NCBI RefSeq assembly: GCF_017876545.1
Contig: NZ_JAGIOD010000002.1
Location: forward strand, 1,364,001-1,428,000
Source: Brachybacterium sacelli
GTDB taxonomy: Bacteria > Actinomycetota > Actinomycetes > Actinomycetales > Dermabacteraceae
Direction: 5' to 3'
Length of the DNA stretch: 64,000 nucleotides
The notes below the pieces were generated by a model. The model did no database searches, was not told where the DNA came from, and saw nothing but the letters and a program-made list of their open reading frames with translations. Each line of letters starts with the position of its first letter. The stretch's first letter is position 1. A program made the translations under genes and the position numbers. This document shows positions 1 through 8,992 of the stretch, piece after piece.

Positions 1-2
1 TC

Positions 3-689
3 GCCGGCCTCATCGTGGACACCGGCCGCTTCGACCCGCGGCGATGTCCCGAGCGCTGGCGGCGACTGACCTCACCCAACCGACGCTTCGGCGTCACCTT
101 CGCCGACGAGTACGACCGCGGCTGCTCGGGACTGCTCGCCTACGCCCGCGCCAAGTACGTCACCGACTTCGGGGCCACCCTCCCCGCCGCCAGCGCCCAG
201 CAGATCCTGGTGGGCATCGAGACCCTCGACCTGCGGATGCGCAAGATCAGCGCCGACGCCGCCGCCCTCGCCGCCCGCCTGCACGGCTCGGTCGGCACAG
301 CCCGGGTCGAGCACCCCACCATCCCCGGTCGGCCCGACGCCCACCTCGCCGACCGGGACTTCCCGCACGGCACCGGCGGGGTGTTCGCCCTCGACCTGGA
401 CGGGGGAGAGGACGCCGCCGCCGCGTTCTGCGACGCCCTGGAGCTGTTCACCCTCGCCGTCAACATCGGCGACGCGCGCTCCCTGGTCTGCCACCCCGCC
501 ACCACCACCCACTGCCACCTGGAGGAGAGCCAGCGTCGCGCCTGCGGCGTCGGCCCCGGCACCGTGCGACTGAGCATCGGACTCGAGAACGTCGAGGATC
601 TCTGGGCCGACCTCGAGCGGGGCCTGGCCGCCGCTCGCGCCGTGAGCGGTGCCGCCGAGCCGGAACAGGCGGTCGCCCGGCGGGGATGA
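3..689 (+). CDS. O-acetylhomoserine sulfhydrylase-type PLP enzyme, C-terminal part (5' truncated by window edge)
   Basis: C-terminal half of a Cys/Met-metabolism PLP-dependent enzyme. The open frame runs into the left edge, so the true start and the PLP-binding lysine lie outside the window. Recognisable family blocks are GLIVDTGRFD at the start, the SAQQILVGIETLDLRM helix, and the C-terminal NIGDARSLVCHPATTTH ... VRLSIGLENVEDL block that holds the substrate-carboxylate arginine. These enzymes use O-acetylhomoserine with sulfide or a thiol to make homocysteine or methionine in the cytoplasm. MetY is the closest fit; cystathionine gamma-synthase or gamma-lyase relatives cannot be excluded from this half alone. 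The stop overlaps a possible in-frame ATG (686) of the next gene. Confidence 0.85.
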   Translation, partial: AGLIVDTGRFDPRRCPERWRRLTSPNRRFGVTFADEYDRGCSGLLAYARAKYVTDFGATLPAASAQQILVGIETLDLRMRKISADAAALAARLHGSVGTARVEHPTIPGRPDAHLADRDFPHGTGGVFALDLDGGEDAAAAFCDALELFTLAVNIGDARSLVCHPATTTHCHLEESQRRACGVGPGTVRLSIGLENVEDLWADLERGLAAARAVSGAAEPEQAVARRG

Positions 690-739
690 GCCCCGTCGCC
701 TCCGGGAACATCCCCGGTCCCGAGCGGGTTCCGCCGGGT

Positions 740-1840
740 ATGGAGACCTCTGTGCGCACCACCGACGCGGTGGTGGTCGGTGCTGGCCAGGCAGGGCTGT
801 CGGCCGCCTACCATCTGCGCCGTCGCGGTCTGCGCTTCGTGATCCTGGACGCTGAGGAGGGGCCCGGCGGGGCGTGGCGCCACCGCTGGGACAGCCGCAC
901 CATGTCCACCGTCAACGGGATCCGGGAGCTGCCCGGGATGCCCGAGGTGACCGCGGAGGCCGCCGAGCCGGCGAACCGGGCGGTGCCCGCCTACTTCGCG
1001 GACTTCGAGAGCCGCTTCGAGGTGCCGGTCGAGCGCCCGGTGCGAGTGACCCTGGTCGAGGACGATCCCGTCGCAGCGGAGTCGCCGCATCCGCCGCTGC
1101 TGGTCCACTCCGTCGGCCCTGATGGCGCCCGGCGCGCCCCGATCCGCACCCGGGCCCTGCTCAGCGCCACCGGCACCTGGACCCGTCCCTTCGTGCCCGC
1201 CCTCGCAGGGGCCGCCTCCTTCCGGGGGCGTCAGCTGCACACCGTCGACTACGTGCGCGCGGAGGACTTCGCCGGGCAGCGGGTCGCCGTCGTCGGCGGC
1301 GGGATCAGCGCCCTGGGCTTCCTCCAGGAGATCGCCGGCGTGGGCCGGGCCCTCTGGTACACGCGACGCGAGGTGGAGTTCCAGGAAGGACCCTTCACCG
1401 AGGAGGTCGGCCGGGCGGCCGTCGCCGGGGTGGCCGGTCGGGTCCGTCAGGGCCGGCCCGTCGGTTCCGTCGTCTCGAACACCGGCCTGCGATGGACCCC
1501 GGAGCTGCGGGAAGCCGCGCGAGAAGGCCTCCTCGCCCGCCGCCCGATGTTCACCCGGATCACGCCCAGCGGGGTGGTCGAGGCCGACGGCACCACCACC
1601 GAGCTGGACGCGATCCTGTGGGCCACCGGCTTCCGTCACGAGCTGCGCCACCTGCGGCCGCTGGGGCTGCGGGGCCCGCTCGGCGGTATCGCCCTGGACG
1701 GCACCGCCGTGGCCGGGGACCCCCGCATCCACCTGCTCGGCTACGGCCCCAGCGCCTCGACCATCGGCGCCAACCGCGCCGGCCGTGCCGCCGTGAGCTC
1801 GCTGCTGCGAACCCTCCAGGGCAGCCTCGCGCCCGCCTAG
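740..1840 (+). CDS. NAD(P)/FAD-dependent flavoprotein monooxygenase-like oxidoreductase
   Basis: About 366 aa. The N-terminus carries an FAD dinucleotide-binding fold (VVVGAGQAGLSAAYHLRRRG), followed by the GGAWRHRWDS segment seen in flavin-containing and Baeyer-Villiger-type monooxygenases. A second Rossmann glycine motif (VAVVGGGISALGF) sits mid-protein and the ATG-type motif (ILWATGFRHEL) near the C-terminus. The substrate is unknown. The start is uncertain: ATG 740, GTG 752 (a typical short N-terminus) and ATG 686, which would overlap the upstream stop as ATGA, are all in frame; none has a strong ribosome binding site. The upstream sulfhydrylase raises the possibility of a sulfur-related role, but this is only context. 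Confidence 0.8.
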   Translation: METSVRTTDAVVVGAGQAGLSAAYHLRRRGLRFVILDAEEGPGGAWRHRWDSRTMSTVNGIRELPGMPEVTAEAAEPANRAVPAYFADFESRFEVPVERPVRVTLVEDDPVAAESPHPPLLVHSVGPDGARRAPIRTRALLSATGTWTRPFVPALAGAASFRGRQLHTVDYVRAEDFAGQRVAVVGGGISALGFLQEIAGVGRALWYTRREVEFQEGPFTEEVGRAAVAGVAGRVRQGRPVGSVVSNTGLRWTPELREAAREGLLARRPMFTRITPSGVVEADGTTTELDAILWATGFRHELRHLRPLGLRGPLGGIALDGTAVAGDPRIHLLGYGPSASTIGANRAGRAAVSSLLRTLQGSLAPA

Positions 1841-1869
1841 AGTGGGACCAGCCCACCGGGAGGATCCCC

Positions 1870-2631
1870 ATGACTTCTGCGTCCGAGCACGTCGCCCCCA
1901 CGGCCCTGCCTGCGCTGCCCGAGGACGGGATCCGGCGCGTGCTGTGCGTCGTCGCCCATCCCGACGACATGGAGTACGGCGCCTCCGCGGCCGTGCGGGC
2001 CTGGTCCGAGGCCGGCGTCGCCGTCACCTACCTGCTGCTGACCCGTGGCGAGGCCGGGATGGCCCAGGACCCTGTGGTCGTCGCGCCGCTGCGGGCCCGC
2101 GAGCAGCAGCGCGCCTGCGAGGTCGTCGGCGTCGCGGACCTGCGGATCCTCGAGCACCCCGACGGCATGCTCGAGGCGACCCTCGCTCTGCGCCGCGACA
2201 TCGCCCGGGTGGTCCGGCAGGTGCGGCCGGACCTCGTGCTGACCGCGAACTTCGACCTGGAGGCCTACGGCTCGGTCAATCAGGCCGATCACCGCGCCGC
2301 CGGGCTCAGCGCCGTGGACGGCACCCGTGATGCTGCCAACCCCTGGGTGTTCCGGGAACTGCGCGAACGCGAGGGGCTCGAACCCTGGACCGCCCGCGCC
2401 CTGCTGGTCGTCGGCCACCCCGAGCCGACCCACGCCAAACCGGTGGGTCCGGCGCAGGTGCAGGCCGCCGTCGACTCCCTGCGCGCCCATGCGGCCTATC
2501 TCGAGCACGTCACCGGCCATCCCGCTCCCGAGGACTTCCTCCCCGAGATCCTGCGCGCCGGCGGCGCGAAGGCCGGGACCGAGCACGCCGTGACGATGCG
2601 GGTCCACGACCTCGGAGGTCTCGGGGACTGA
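1870..2631 (+). CDS. PIG-L / LmbE family deacetylase
   Basis: 253 aa. The zinc-binding AHPDD motif (VVAHPDDMEYG) is at the N-terminus and a second ligand region (NQADHRAAG) lies mid-protein, as in LmbE/PIG-L N-acetylglucosaminyl deacetylases. These are cytoplasmic zinc enzymes that remove acetyl groups from sugar or thiol conjugates; in actinobacteria the group includes MshB and Mca of mycothiol metabolism, but nothing here assigns this copy to either. GGGAGG lies 5-10 bases before the ATG, and a TAGAGT -10-like box occurs at the end of the preceding gene, so it probably has its own promoter with a short leader. Confidence 0.85.
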   Translation: MTSASEHVAPTALPALPEDGIRRVLCVVAHPDDMEYGASAAVRAWSEAGVAVTYLLLTRGEAGMAQDPVVVAPLRAREQQRACEVVGVADLRILEHPDGMLEATLALRRDIARVVRQVRPDLVLTANFDLEAYGSVNQADHRAAGLSAVDGTRDAANPWVFRELREREGLEPWTARALLVVGHPEPTHAKPVGPAQVQAAVDSLRAHAAYLEHVTGHPAPEDFLPEILRAGGAKAGTEHAVTMRVHDLGGLGD

Positions 2632-2765
2632 GACGGGACCACTCGGTCACCCCGGTCCTTGGCGCGCCGCACAGCAGGTTCCTAGGGTGGGGAGCAGACC
2701 GGATGACGAGCCACGGATCCTCGGGCGCGACCTCCTCGCAGCCGGGATCCCGGAAGGAGCAGTCC

Positions 2766-4634
2766 ATGTCCGCCACCATGCACGAGGGGCTCGACCTCTC
2801 GCAGATCCCCGAACTCGCCGCGCAGCTGCGCGTCGACTCGATCCGTGCCTCCACCGCCGCCGGCTCCGGGCACCCCACCTCCAGCATGTCGGCCGCCGAC
2901 CTGCTGGCCACGCTGGTGGCGCGTCACCTGCGCTACGACTGGGACCACCCCGAGGCCGACGGCAACGACCACCTGATCTTCTCCAAGGGACACGCCTCCC
3001 CGCTGCTCTACTCCGTGTACAAGGCGACGGGCGTCGTCTCCGACGAAGAGCTCATGACCGGGTACCGCCGCTTCGACCAGCGCCTCGAGGGTCACCCCAC
3101 GCCGGTGCTTCCCTGGGTGGACGTCGCCACCGGCTCCCTCGGACAGGGCCTGCCCGACGGCGTCGGCGTCGCCCTGTCCGGCAAGCACCTGGAGCAGGCC
3201 CCCTACCGGGTGTGGGTGCTCTGCGGTGACAGCGAGATGGCCGAGGGCTCCGTGTGGGAGGCGCTCGACAAGGCCTCCCACTACGGGCTCACCAACCTCG
3301 TCACCCTCGTCGACGTCAACCGGCTCGGCCAGCGCGGCCCGACGGACCTCGGCTGGGACCTCGATGCCTACGCCGCCCGGGTCGAGGGCTTCGGGGCGCG
3401 GGCGGTCATCATCGACGGCCACGACGTCTCCCAGATCGACGACGCCCTCGCCCAGGCCGACGACCCCGGCGACCGCCCGCTGGTGATCCTCGCCCGGACC
3501 GTCAAGGGCAAGGGCTACTCCGCGGTCGAGGACCAGGAGGACAAGCACGGCAAGCCGATCCCGCAGGACGAGGAGGAGGAGGCCCTCCGCGAGCTCGGCG
3601 GGGAGCGTCATCTGCTGGTGCGCGGCCCCAGGCCGCCCGCCTACACCCGGGACCGGGCCGAGGCCCGCCCGGTCCAACTGCCCACCTTCGAGGTGGGGGA
3701 GGAGCTCGCCACCCGCAAGGCCTACGGCAAGGCACTGGTCGCCCTGGGCCACGCCGACCCTCGTGTGGTGGCGCTGGACGGAGAGGTCTCCAACTCGACC
3801 GGGACCGGCGACTTCGTCGCCGAGTTCCCCGAGCGCTTCTTCGAGATGTACATCGCCGAGCAGCAGATGGTGGCCGCCGCCACCGGGCTGTCCGTGCGCG
3901 GCCACATCGCCTTCGCCTCCTCGTTCGCGGCCTTCCTCACCCGCGCCGCGGACTTCGTGCGGATGGCGCCCGTCTCCCGGGTCGACCTGCGGATGGTCGG
4001 CTCCCACGCGGGCGTCGAGATCGGCGCCGACGGGCCCTCGCAGATGGGGCTGGAGGACCTCGCGCTGTTCGCGGCCACCCAGGGCTCGACCGTGCTGTAC
4101 CCCAGCGACGCGACCTCCACCGCCGCCCTCGTCGAGCAGATGGCCGCGACCTCCGGCGTCAGCTACCTGCGCACCACCCGCGGCGGGTACCCGGTGCTGT
4201 ACGAGGCGGGCGAGGAGTTCCCCGTCGGCGGGTCCAAGACGCTGGTCTCCTCCGCGTCCGACGACGTCACCCTGATCGGTGCCGGCGTGACCCTGCACCA
4301 GGCGCTGTCCGCCGCCGCGACCCTCGCCGAGCAGGGGATCCGCGCCCGGGTGATCGACGCCTACTCGGTCAAGCCGTTGGACGCCGAGGGCATCCGCGCC
4401 GCCGTCGACGCCACCGGCGGACGGGTGGTCGTCGCCGAGGACCACCACGCCGAGGGCGGGCTGGGTGCCGCGGTGCTCGCCGCGCTGGCCACAGAGAGCA
4501 TCCAGGACCTCCATCTCGAGCACCTCGCCGTCGACGGGGTGCCCGGATCGGGCTCCACGGCCGAGCTGCTCGACTGGGCGGGGATCGACGCGGCGCACAT
4601 CGCGGCCGCCGCGCGCAGCCTGCTGGAGGTCTGA
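2766..4634 (+). CDS. tkt: transketolase (short, animal-type)
   Basis: 622 aa. Transfers two-carbon units between sugar phosphates in the pentose phosphate pathway, using thiamine diphosphate. The N-terminal LRVDSIRASTAAGSGHPTSS block and the length near 620 resemble animal transketolases more than the ~660-aa E. coli type. ThDP/metal site: GDSEMAEGSVWEAL and VDVNRLGQRG; the pyrimidine domain follows from about residue 310 with IAEQQMVAAATGL; the C-terminal domain begins near residue 500. Start chosen at ATG 2766, which has AAGGAG at 8-12 bases; an in-frame ATG at 2703 would add 21 residues without a ribosome binding site. A TAGGGT -10 box at 2683-2688 would give a leader of about 70 bases. 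Confidence 0.93.
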   Translation: MSATMHEGLDLSQIPELAAQLRVDSIRASTAAGSGHPTSSMSAADLLATLVARHLRYDWDHPEADGNDHLIFSKGHASPLLYSVYKATGVVSDEELMTGYRRFDQRLEGHPTPVLPWVDVATGSLGQGLPDGVGVALSGKHLEQAPYRVWVLCGDSEMAEGSVWEALDKASHYGLTNLVTLVDVNRLGQRGPTDLGWDLDAYAARVEGFGARAVIIDGHDVSQIDDALAQADDPGDRPLVILARTVKGKGYSAVEDQEDKHGKPIPQDEEEEALRELGGERHLLVRGPRPPAYTRDRAEARPVQLPTFEVGEELATRKAYGKALVALGHADPRVVALDGEVSNSTGTGDFVAEFPERFFEMYIAEQQMVAAATGLSVRGHIAFASSFAAFLTRAADFVRMAPVSRVDLRMVGSHAGVEIGADGPSQMGLEDLALFAATQGSTVLYPSDATSTAALVEQMAATSGVSYLRTTRGGYPVLYEAGEEFPVGGSKTLVSSASDDVTLIGAGVTLHQALSAAATLAEQGIRARVIDAYSVKPLDAEGIRAAVDATGGRVVVAEDHHAEGGLGAAVLAALATESIQDLHLEHLAVDGVPGSGSTAELLDWAGIDAAHIAAAARSLLEV

Positions 4635-4643
4635 GCTGGTGGA

Positions 4644-4661
4644 GGTCTCGCGCAGGAGACC
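4644..4661. terminator. small hairpin between convergent genes
   Basis: GGTCTC, a six-base loop, then GAGACC, placed in the 50-base gap between the converging transketolase and sugar-porter genes. There is no T tract, so it is at best a weak bidirectional terminator. Confidence 0.35.
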
Positions 4662-4684
4662 AGGAGACGGGCGGCGCCGGCGGC

Positions 4685-6151
4685 TCAGGTGCCGTGGCGC
4701 GCGCTCCCGCCGCGCCTGACCTCCAGATCGTCCATGTCCTCCAGCTCCTTCCCCTTCGTCTCCGGGAGCAGGCGCAGCACGAAGAGGAACGAGATCGCCG
4801 CGAAGACGGAGTAGACCCCGTAGGCGAAGGTGAGGCCGATCTGGGACATGGCGGGGAAGGTCGTGGAGACCAGGAAGTTCGCGACCCACTGGGTGGCGCC
4901 GGCGACTGCCAGTGCCGAGCCGCGGATGCGATTGGGGAACATCTCTCCGAGCATCACCCACATGATCGGTCCCCAGGTCGTCGCGAAGAAGACGACGAAC
5001 GCGTTCGCCCCGATCAGCGCGACCGTGGACCAGGGAGCCGGGAGCGACACGGCGTCGCCCGCGCCCTGCTCGGCGAAGGAGAAGGCGAGCGCCATCGTCG
5101 CCAGGGAGATCGTCGTGCCGCCCGAGCCGATCAGCAACATGGGTCGCCGCCCCACCCGATCCACGAGAAGGATGGCCACGACCGTGGCGAGGATGTTGAT
5201 CACCGACGTGATGGTGCTGGTCAGAAAAGCTTGGGACTCGTCGAATCCGACGGACTGCCACAGTGTGGTCGAGTAGTAGAAGATCACGTTGATGCCCAGC
5301 AGCTGCTGGAGCGCAGCGAGGAGGATACCGACCCACACGATCGGTTTCAGCCCGAACCGCCGGCCGAGAAGATCCCGGAGGGACTCGCGCTGCTCCCGTT
5401 CCAGTGAGGCGCGGATCTGCTCGATCTTCAGGTTCACATCGATCTCGCCGGTGAACTTGTACAGCACCCGGGACGCCTCGTCGAACCTGCTCCTGCCCAC
5501 CAGGAATCGCGGGGATTCCGGCAGCTTCAGGGCGAGGACGCCGTAGACGACGGCAGGGACCATCTCGATCAGGAACATCCACCGCCACGCGGGCACGCCG
5601 AACCAGAGTGTGCCTGCGGATCCGCCGGCGACCCTCGCGAGCACGGCATTGGACAGCAGCGCCGCGAAGATGCCCAGCACGATCGACAGCTGCTGGAGCG
5701 AACCGAGCCGGCCACGGTAGCGGGCCGGCGCCACCTCGGCGATGTAGGCAGGGGCGATGATGCTGGCGGCGCCCACGCCGAGACCGCCCAGCGCGCGCCA
5801 CGCGATCAGGTCCCAGACTCCGAACGCGAGGCCGGAGCCGAGGGCGGAGAGGAAGAAGAGGACCGCGGCGACCACCATCACCTTCACGCGGCCGTACCGG
5901 CTGGAGAGGCTGCCGGCGAACCAGGCGCCGACGACGCTGCCCAGCAGGGCGGACGAGACGGCGAAGCCGGTCAGACCGGCACCGAGGGAGAACTCCTCGG
6001 ACAGCGCGCTGACAGCGCCGTTGATGACCGACGTGTCGAAGCCGAACAGGAAACCGCCGACGGCGGCGGCCACGCTGATCGCGACGACTTTGGGGTTCAG
6101 ATGCTGGGCCGGCGCCGGTCCGGCTCCGGGCTGCGCGTCGGACGTGGACAT
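4685..6151 (-). CDS. MFS sugar porter family transporter
   Basis: 488 aa with about 12 predicted membrane segments. It has the sugar-porter signatures: a G-R motif after TM2 (SSRYGRVKV), PESPRFLVGRSR before the central loop, DRVGRRPML between TM8 and TM9, and PETKGKELEDMD after TM12. By family it is a proton-coupled sugar or polyol importer (XylE/GalP/IolT group) in the cytoplasmic membrane; the substrate cannot be read from sequence. The ATG is preceded on its strand by GGAGGCGATCCTCCC, so the Shine-Dalgarno lies in a small inverted repeat. The gene converges on transketolase and lies downstream of metG on the same strand. Confidence 0.9.
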   Translation of the reverse strand: MSTSDAQPGAGPAPAQHLNPKVVAISVAAAVGGFLFGFDTSVINGAVSALSEEFSLGAGLTGFAVSSALLGSVVGAWFAGSLSSRYGRVKVMVVAAVLFFLSALGSGLAFGVWDLIAWRALGGLGVGAASIIAPAYIAEVAPARYRGRLGSLQQLSIVLGIFAALLSNAVLARVAGGSAGTLWFGVPAWRWMFLIEMVPAVVYGVLALKLPESPRFLVGRSRFDEASRVLYKFTGEIDVNLKIEQIRASLEREQRESLRDLLGRRFGLKPIVWVGILLAALQQLLGINVIFYYSTTLWQSVGFDESQAFLTSTITSVINILATVVAILLVDRVGRRPMLLIGSGGTTISLATMALAFSFAEQGAGDAVSLPAPWSTVALIGANAFVVFFATTWGPIMWVMLGEMFPNRIRGSALAVAGATQWVANFLVSTTFPAMSQIGLTFAYGVYSVFAAISFLFVLRLLPETKGKELEDMDDLEVRRGGSARHGT

Positions 6152-6224
6152 GGGAGGATCGCCTCCTTCGCCGGGGACTGCGGTGACCTCACCGTATACC
6201 CGGTGAGGACGGACCAGGAGGAGC

Positions 6225-8027
6225 TCAGCGGTCCTCGGCCGCCGCCTCGAGGCGCTCGAGCTCCTGCTCGGCGATGGCCGGGTCGAGCTTGACGAAGACC
6301 GGGGTGGGCTTGAGGACCGTCCGGCCCACCGCCACCGGACGGTGCCCCCAGGCCGGGACGTCGCTGTAGTCGCCCGTGATGATCGGGTAGGCGGGGCCGC
6401 CGTCGAGGTCCTCGACCTCCACGATGTGGGGCAGCGGAGCGACCTGGCGATCCCCGCCCAGAGCCCGCTCGACGGCGTTGGCGGACTGCGGCAGGAACGG
6501 GGCCAGCATGGTGTTGAGATCGGTGACGGCCTGGGCGAGGACGTGCAGCACGGTCAGCAGGCGCGGGCGCTGCTCCTCGGCCTTCATCTTGAACGGCTCG
6601 GTGCGGGAGACGTAGGCGTTCGCCTCGCCCACCAGGCGCATGATCTCGGCGATCGCTGCGCGCTGGCGATGGGCCTCGATGAGCTTCCCGACGGTGCCGA
6701 AACCGTCCCGGATCGCCCCCAGCAGATGCTCGTCGACGTCTTCGAGGTCGCCGGCCGGCGGGATCTCGCCGACGTTCTTGGCGATCATCGCTGCGGTGCG
6801 GTTGATCAGGTTGCCCCAGCCCGCGACCAGCTCGTTGTTCGTGCGGGAGACGAAGTCGCTCCAGGTGAAATCGGCGTCCTGGTTCTCCGGGCCGGCCGCG
6901 GAGATGAAGTAGCGCAGGGCGTCGGGCTGATAGCGCTCGAGCACGTCGCGCACATAGATCACGACGCCCTTGGAGGAGGAGAACTTCTTGCCCTCCATGG
7001 TGAGGAACTCGGAGGAGACGACCTCGGTGGGCAGCTTCAGCTCCCCGAACCTCCCGGGTGCGCCGCCGGCGTCGCCCGCGCCGTTCTGGGCGATCATCTC
7101 CGCCGGCCAGATCTGCGAGTGGAAGACGATGTTGTCCTTGCCCATGAAGTAGTAGGCGAGGGTCTCCGGATCGTTCCACCACTTCCGCCACGCCTCGGGA
7201 TCGCCGGAGCGGCGGGCCCACTCGATCGAGGCGGAGAGATAGCCGATCACGGCGTCGAACCACACGTACAGGCGCTTGTTCGGCTGGTCCCCCCAGCCCG
7301 GCACCGGGATGCCCCAGTCGATGTCGCGGGTCATCGCGCGCGGCTTGATGTCCTCGAGGATGTTCTGGCTGAAGCGGATCACGTTCGGCCGCCACAGACC
7401 GGTGGCCTCCCGCTCGTCGAGCCAGCGGCCGAGCTCGCCGGCCAGGGCCGGCAGGTCGAGGAACCAGTGGGAGGTCTCGATGAACTCCGGGGTCTCGCCG
7501 TTGATACGGGAGACGGGGTCGATGAGGTCCGTGGGGTCGAGCTGATTGCCGCAGTTGTCGCACTGATCGCCGCGAGCACCGCCGGCGCCGCAGATCGGGC
7601 AGGTGCCCTCGATGTAGCGGTCCGGCAGGGTGCGCCCGGTCGACGGGGAGATCGCCCCGGAGGTGGTCTGCTCGAGCATGTAGCCGTTGTCCCGCACGGT
7701 CACGAACATGTCCTGCACCACCTGGTAGTGGTTGCCGGTGGTGGTCCGGGTGAACAGGTCGTAGGAAAGCCCCAGCGCCACCAGGTCCTCGACGATCAGG
7801 CGGTTGTTGCGGTCGGCGAGCTCACGGGCGGTGACGCCCTCCTTGTCCGCCTCGACCAGGATCGGGGTGCCGTGTTCGTCGGTGCCGGAGATCATGAGCA
7901 CGTCGTGGCCGGCCATGCGCATGTAGCGGGAGAAGACGTCGGAGGGGACACCGAAGCCGGCGACGTGACCGATGTGGCGGGGACCGTTGGCGTACGGCCA
8001 GGCGACCGCGGACAGGACTGTGCTCAT
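6225..8027 (-). CDS. metG: methionyl-tRNA synthetase
   Basis: 600 aa class I aminoacyl-tRNA synthetase. HIGH motif at residues 18-21 (PRHIGH), a single zinc knuckle CPIC...CDNC within the connective domain, and the KMSKS-equivalent KFSSSK near residue 348. The alpha-helical anticodon domain follows ([16 protein letters not shown]). Length fits the short form without the C-terminal tRNA-binding dimerisation domain. On its strand TAGACT lies 8 bases before the ATG and there is no Shine-Dalgarno, so a leaderless transcript starting 33 bases after the upstream HAD gene is likely. Confidence 0.97.
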   Translation of the reverse strand: MSTVLSAVAWPYANGPRHIGHVAGFGVPSDVFSRYMRMAGHDVLMISGTDEHGTPILVEADKEGVTARELADRNNRLIVEDLVALGLSYDLFTRTTTGNHYQVVQDMFVTVRDNGYMLEQTTSGAISPSTGRTLPDRYIEGTCPICGAGGARGDQCDNCGNQLDPTDLIDPVSRINGETPEFIETSHWFLDLPALAGELGRWLDEREATGLWRPNVIRFSQNILEDIKPRAMTRDIDWGIPVPGWGDQPNKRLYVWFDAVIGYLSASIEWARRSGDPEAWRKWWNDPETLAYYFMGKDNIVFHSQIWPAEMIAQNGAGDAGGAPGRFGELKLPTEVVSSEFLTMEGKKFSSSKGVVIYVRDVLERYQPDALRYFISAAGPENQDADFTWSDFVSRTNNELVAGWGNLINRTAAMIAKNVGEIPPAGDLEDVDEHLLGAIRDGFGTVGKLIEAHRQRAAIAEIMRLVGEANAYVSRTEPFKMKAEEQRPRLLTVLHVLAQAVTDLNTMLAPFLPQSANAVERALGGDRQVAPLPHIVEVEDLDGGPAYPIITGDYSDVPAWGHRPVAVGRTVLKPTPVFVKLDPAIAEQELERLEAAAEDR

Positions 8028-8060
8028 AGCCCTGAAGTCTAGGGGAGGGCGCGCCCGGTC

Positions 8061-8726
8061 TCAGCCGCGACCATGGCGCACCGCCCGCCAGCCGAACTCC
8101 TCGGCCCCGCGCACGTGCCCCGCGGAGTCGTCGAGGAAGGCGACCTGGGCGGGCGCCAGGGGCCCGGCCGGCTCCCGCGAGAGGCGCTCATGGGCGCGGG
8201 CGAAGGCCTCGCGATCGGGCTTCGCGGCCCCGAGGTCCGCGGTGTTCAGCAGGAACCGCCGGCGCGGGCCGAGGACATCGCCCAGTCCCAGCTGGTCCAG
8301 TTCCCAGGGCACCCGATCGGTGCCGTTGGTCAGCACGAACACGGCCAGTCCCTGCTCGCGGAAGCGCTGCAGCTGTGCGAGCACCTCCTGGTCCACGCAC
8401 CCCGGGGTCGCGGCCCAGAGCCGCACCGTCTCCCGCGCGGTCCCCGGAGCGGCTCCCTGCGTCACGAGCTCGGCGACGGCGCGCTCCCGCCACTGCGCAT
8501 GGGTGCCGCGGCCACGGGTGACCTCCTCGAGGAAGGGGTGGCCGAGGATCGCCGCGAAGGCGGTGCCCGGTGCGAGACCGACGTGGTGGTCGAGCCGGTC
8601 CCACAGCGAGGGATCGAAGACCCGCAGCACGCCGTCGAGGTCGGAGACCACCGCGCGCACATCGTGTTCGGAGACCACGGTGCGCAGCTGCAGGAGGGAC
8701 GACGGGGGAGGGAGGGAGGTGGCCAT
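8061..8726 (-). CDS. HAD superfamily hydrolase (phosphatase-like)
   Basis: 221 aa. HAD motif I is VVSDLDGVL with the nucleophile/acid pair Asp29 and Asp31; motif II is VFVLTNGTDR; a conserved lysine sits in LGAAKPDREAF; motif III/IV is VAFLDDSAGHVRGAEEFGW. A helical cap lies between motifs I and II, as in the phosphoglycolate-phosphatase/haloacid group. The substrate is unknown. The chosen ATG (8726) is 6 bases after a TACGAT -10 box on the minus strand, giving a leaderless message. An ATG 27 bases upstream falls inside the tandem promoter duplication and is less likely. Confidence 0.85.
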   Translation of the reverse strand: MATSLPPPSSLLQLRTVVSEHDVRAVVSDLDGVLRVFDPSLWDRLDHHVGLAPGTAFAAILGHPFLEEVTRGRGTHAQWRERAVAELVTQGAAPGTARETVRLWAATPGCVDQEVLAQLQRFREQGLAVFVLTNGTDRVPWELDQLGLGDVLGPRRRFLLNTADLGAAKPDREAFARAHERLSREPAGPLAPAQVAFLDDSAGHVRGAEEFGWRAVRHGRG

Positions 8727-8727
8727 C

Positions 8728-8771
8728 GAGTCATCGTAGGAGTGTGGGCGAGTCATCGTAGGAGTGTGGGG
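8728..8771 (-). repeat. 22-bp tandem duplication carrying a duplicated -10 promoter box
   Basis: Two head-to-tail copies (8728-8749 and 8750-8771) differ only in the last base. Read on the minus strand each unit contains CCTACGATGACTC. The copy nearer the gene puts TACGAT 6 bases before the HAD start codon, so the duplication gives two consecutive -10 boxes, and an extra ATG. Confidence 0.85.
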
Positions 8772-8805
8772 CGGCGGGCGATCCTCGATGCCGACGGGAA
8801 TTGCC

Positions 8806-8834
8806 GTGACAGCGCCCGCGCGGTGCCCTACCGT
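8806..8834 (+). promoter_or_regulatory. promoter of the leader peptide / ABC-F transcript
   Basis: GTGACA (8806-8811, one mismatch to the consensus -35), a 17-base spacer, then TACCGT (8829-8834). The -10 ends 7 bases before the leader-peptide ATG, so transcription should start at or next to that codon. An A/T patch (GGAATTG) just upstream of the -35 is the position where WhiB7/WblC-dependent promoters carry their A/T-rich element; that regulator assignment is inference. Confidence 0.6.
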
Positions 8835-8841
8835 CGAGGGT

Positions 8842-8898
8842 ATGAGCGTCATCATGTCGAGCGCCGCCCAGGTGGCGCGCCCCCGCGTCCGCCGCTGA
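8842..8898 (+). CDS. 18-residue leader peptide upstream of the ABC-F gene
   Basis: Reads MSVIMSSAAQVARPRVRR and then stop. It begins 7 bases after a TACCGT -10 box, so it would be the leaderless first ORF of the ABC-F mRNA; the ABC-F start is 94 bases beyond its stop. The basic, Arg/Pro-rich C-terminus and its own place at the transcript start are typical of peptides that sense drug-stalled ribosomes ahead of antibiotic-resistance ABC-F, erm or whiB7 genes. No protein function is expected. Confidence 0.6.
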   Translation: MSVIMSSAAQVARPRVRR

Positions 8899-8969
8899 CG
8901 GCGGCGCACGAGCACACCCCCACGCCGTCGTCCGGATCCTGACCGGGCGGCCGTTCCCGCGCGCCCGGT
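8889..8969 (+). promoter_or_regulatory. candidate ribosome-mediated attenuator hairpins
   Basis: Two stem-loops lie in the leader of the ABC-F gene. The first (8889-8904) pairs CCGCCG with CGGCGG around the CTGA loop that holds the leader-peptide stop. The second (8942-8969) pairs ACCGGGCG with CGCCCGGT around a 12-base loop. A ribosome stalled in the leader peptide would melt the first stem. No T tract follows the second stem, so classic intrinsic termination is not obvious. Confidence 0.4.
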
Positions 8970-8992
8970 GACCCACCACCGGAAGGCACGAC

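Noticed and set aside
2682..5801. 1039-codon open frame on the minus strand across transketolase
   Set aside because: Composition-driven shadow: Arg/Gly/Pro/His-rich, no family motif, and it covers two well-supported genes.
6966..6986. KFSSSK in place of KMSKS in metG
   Set aside because: Known variation of the class I signature in this family; not evidence of loss of function.
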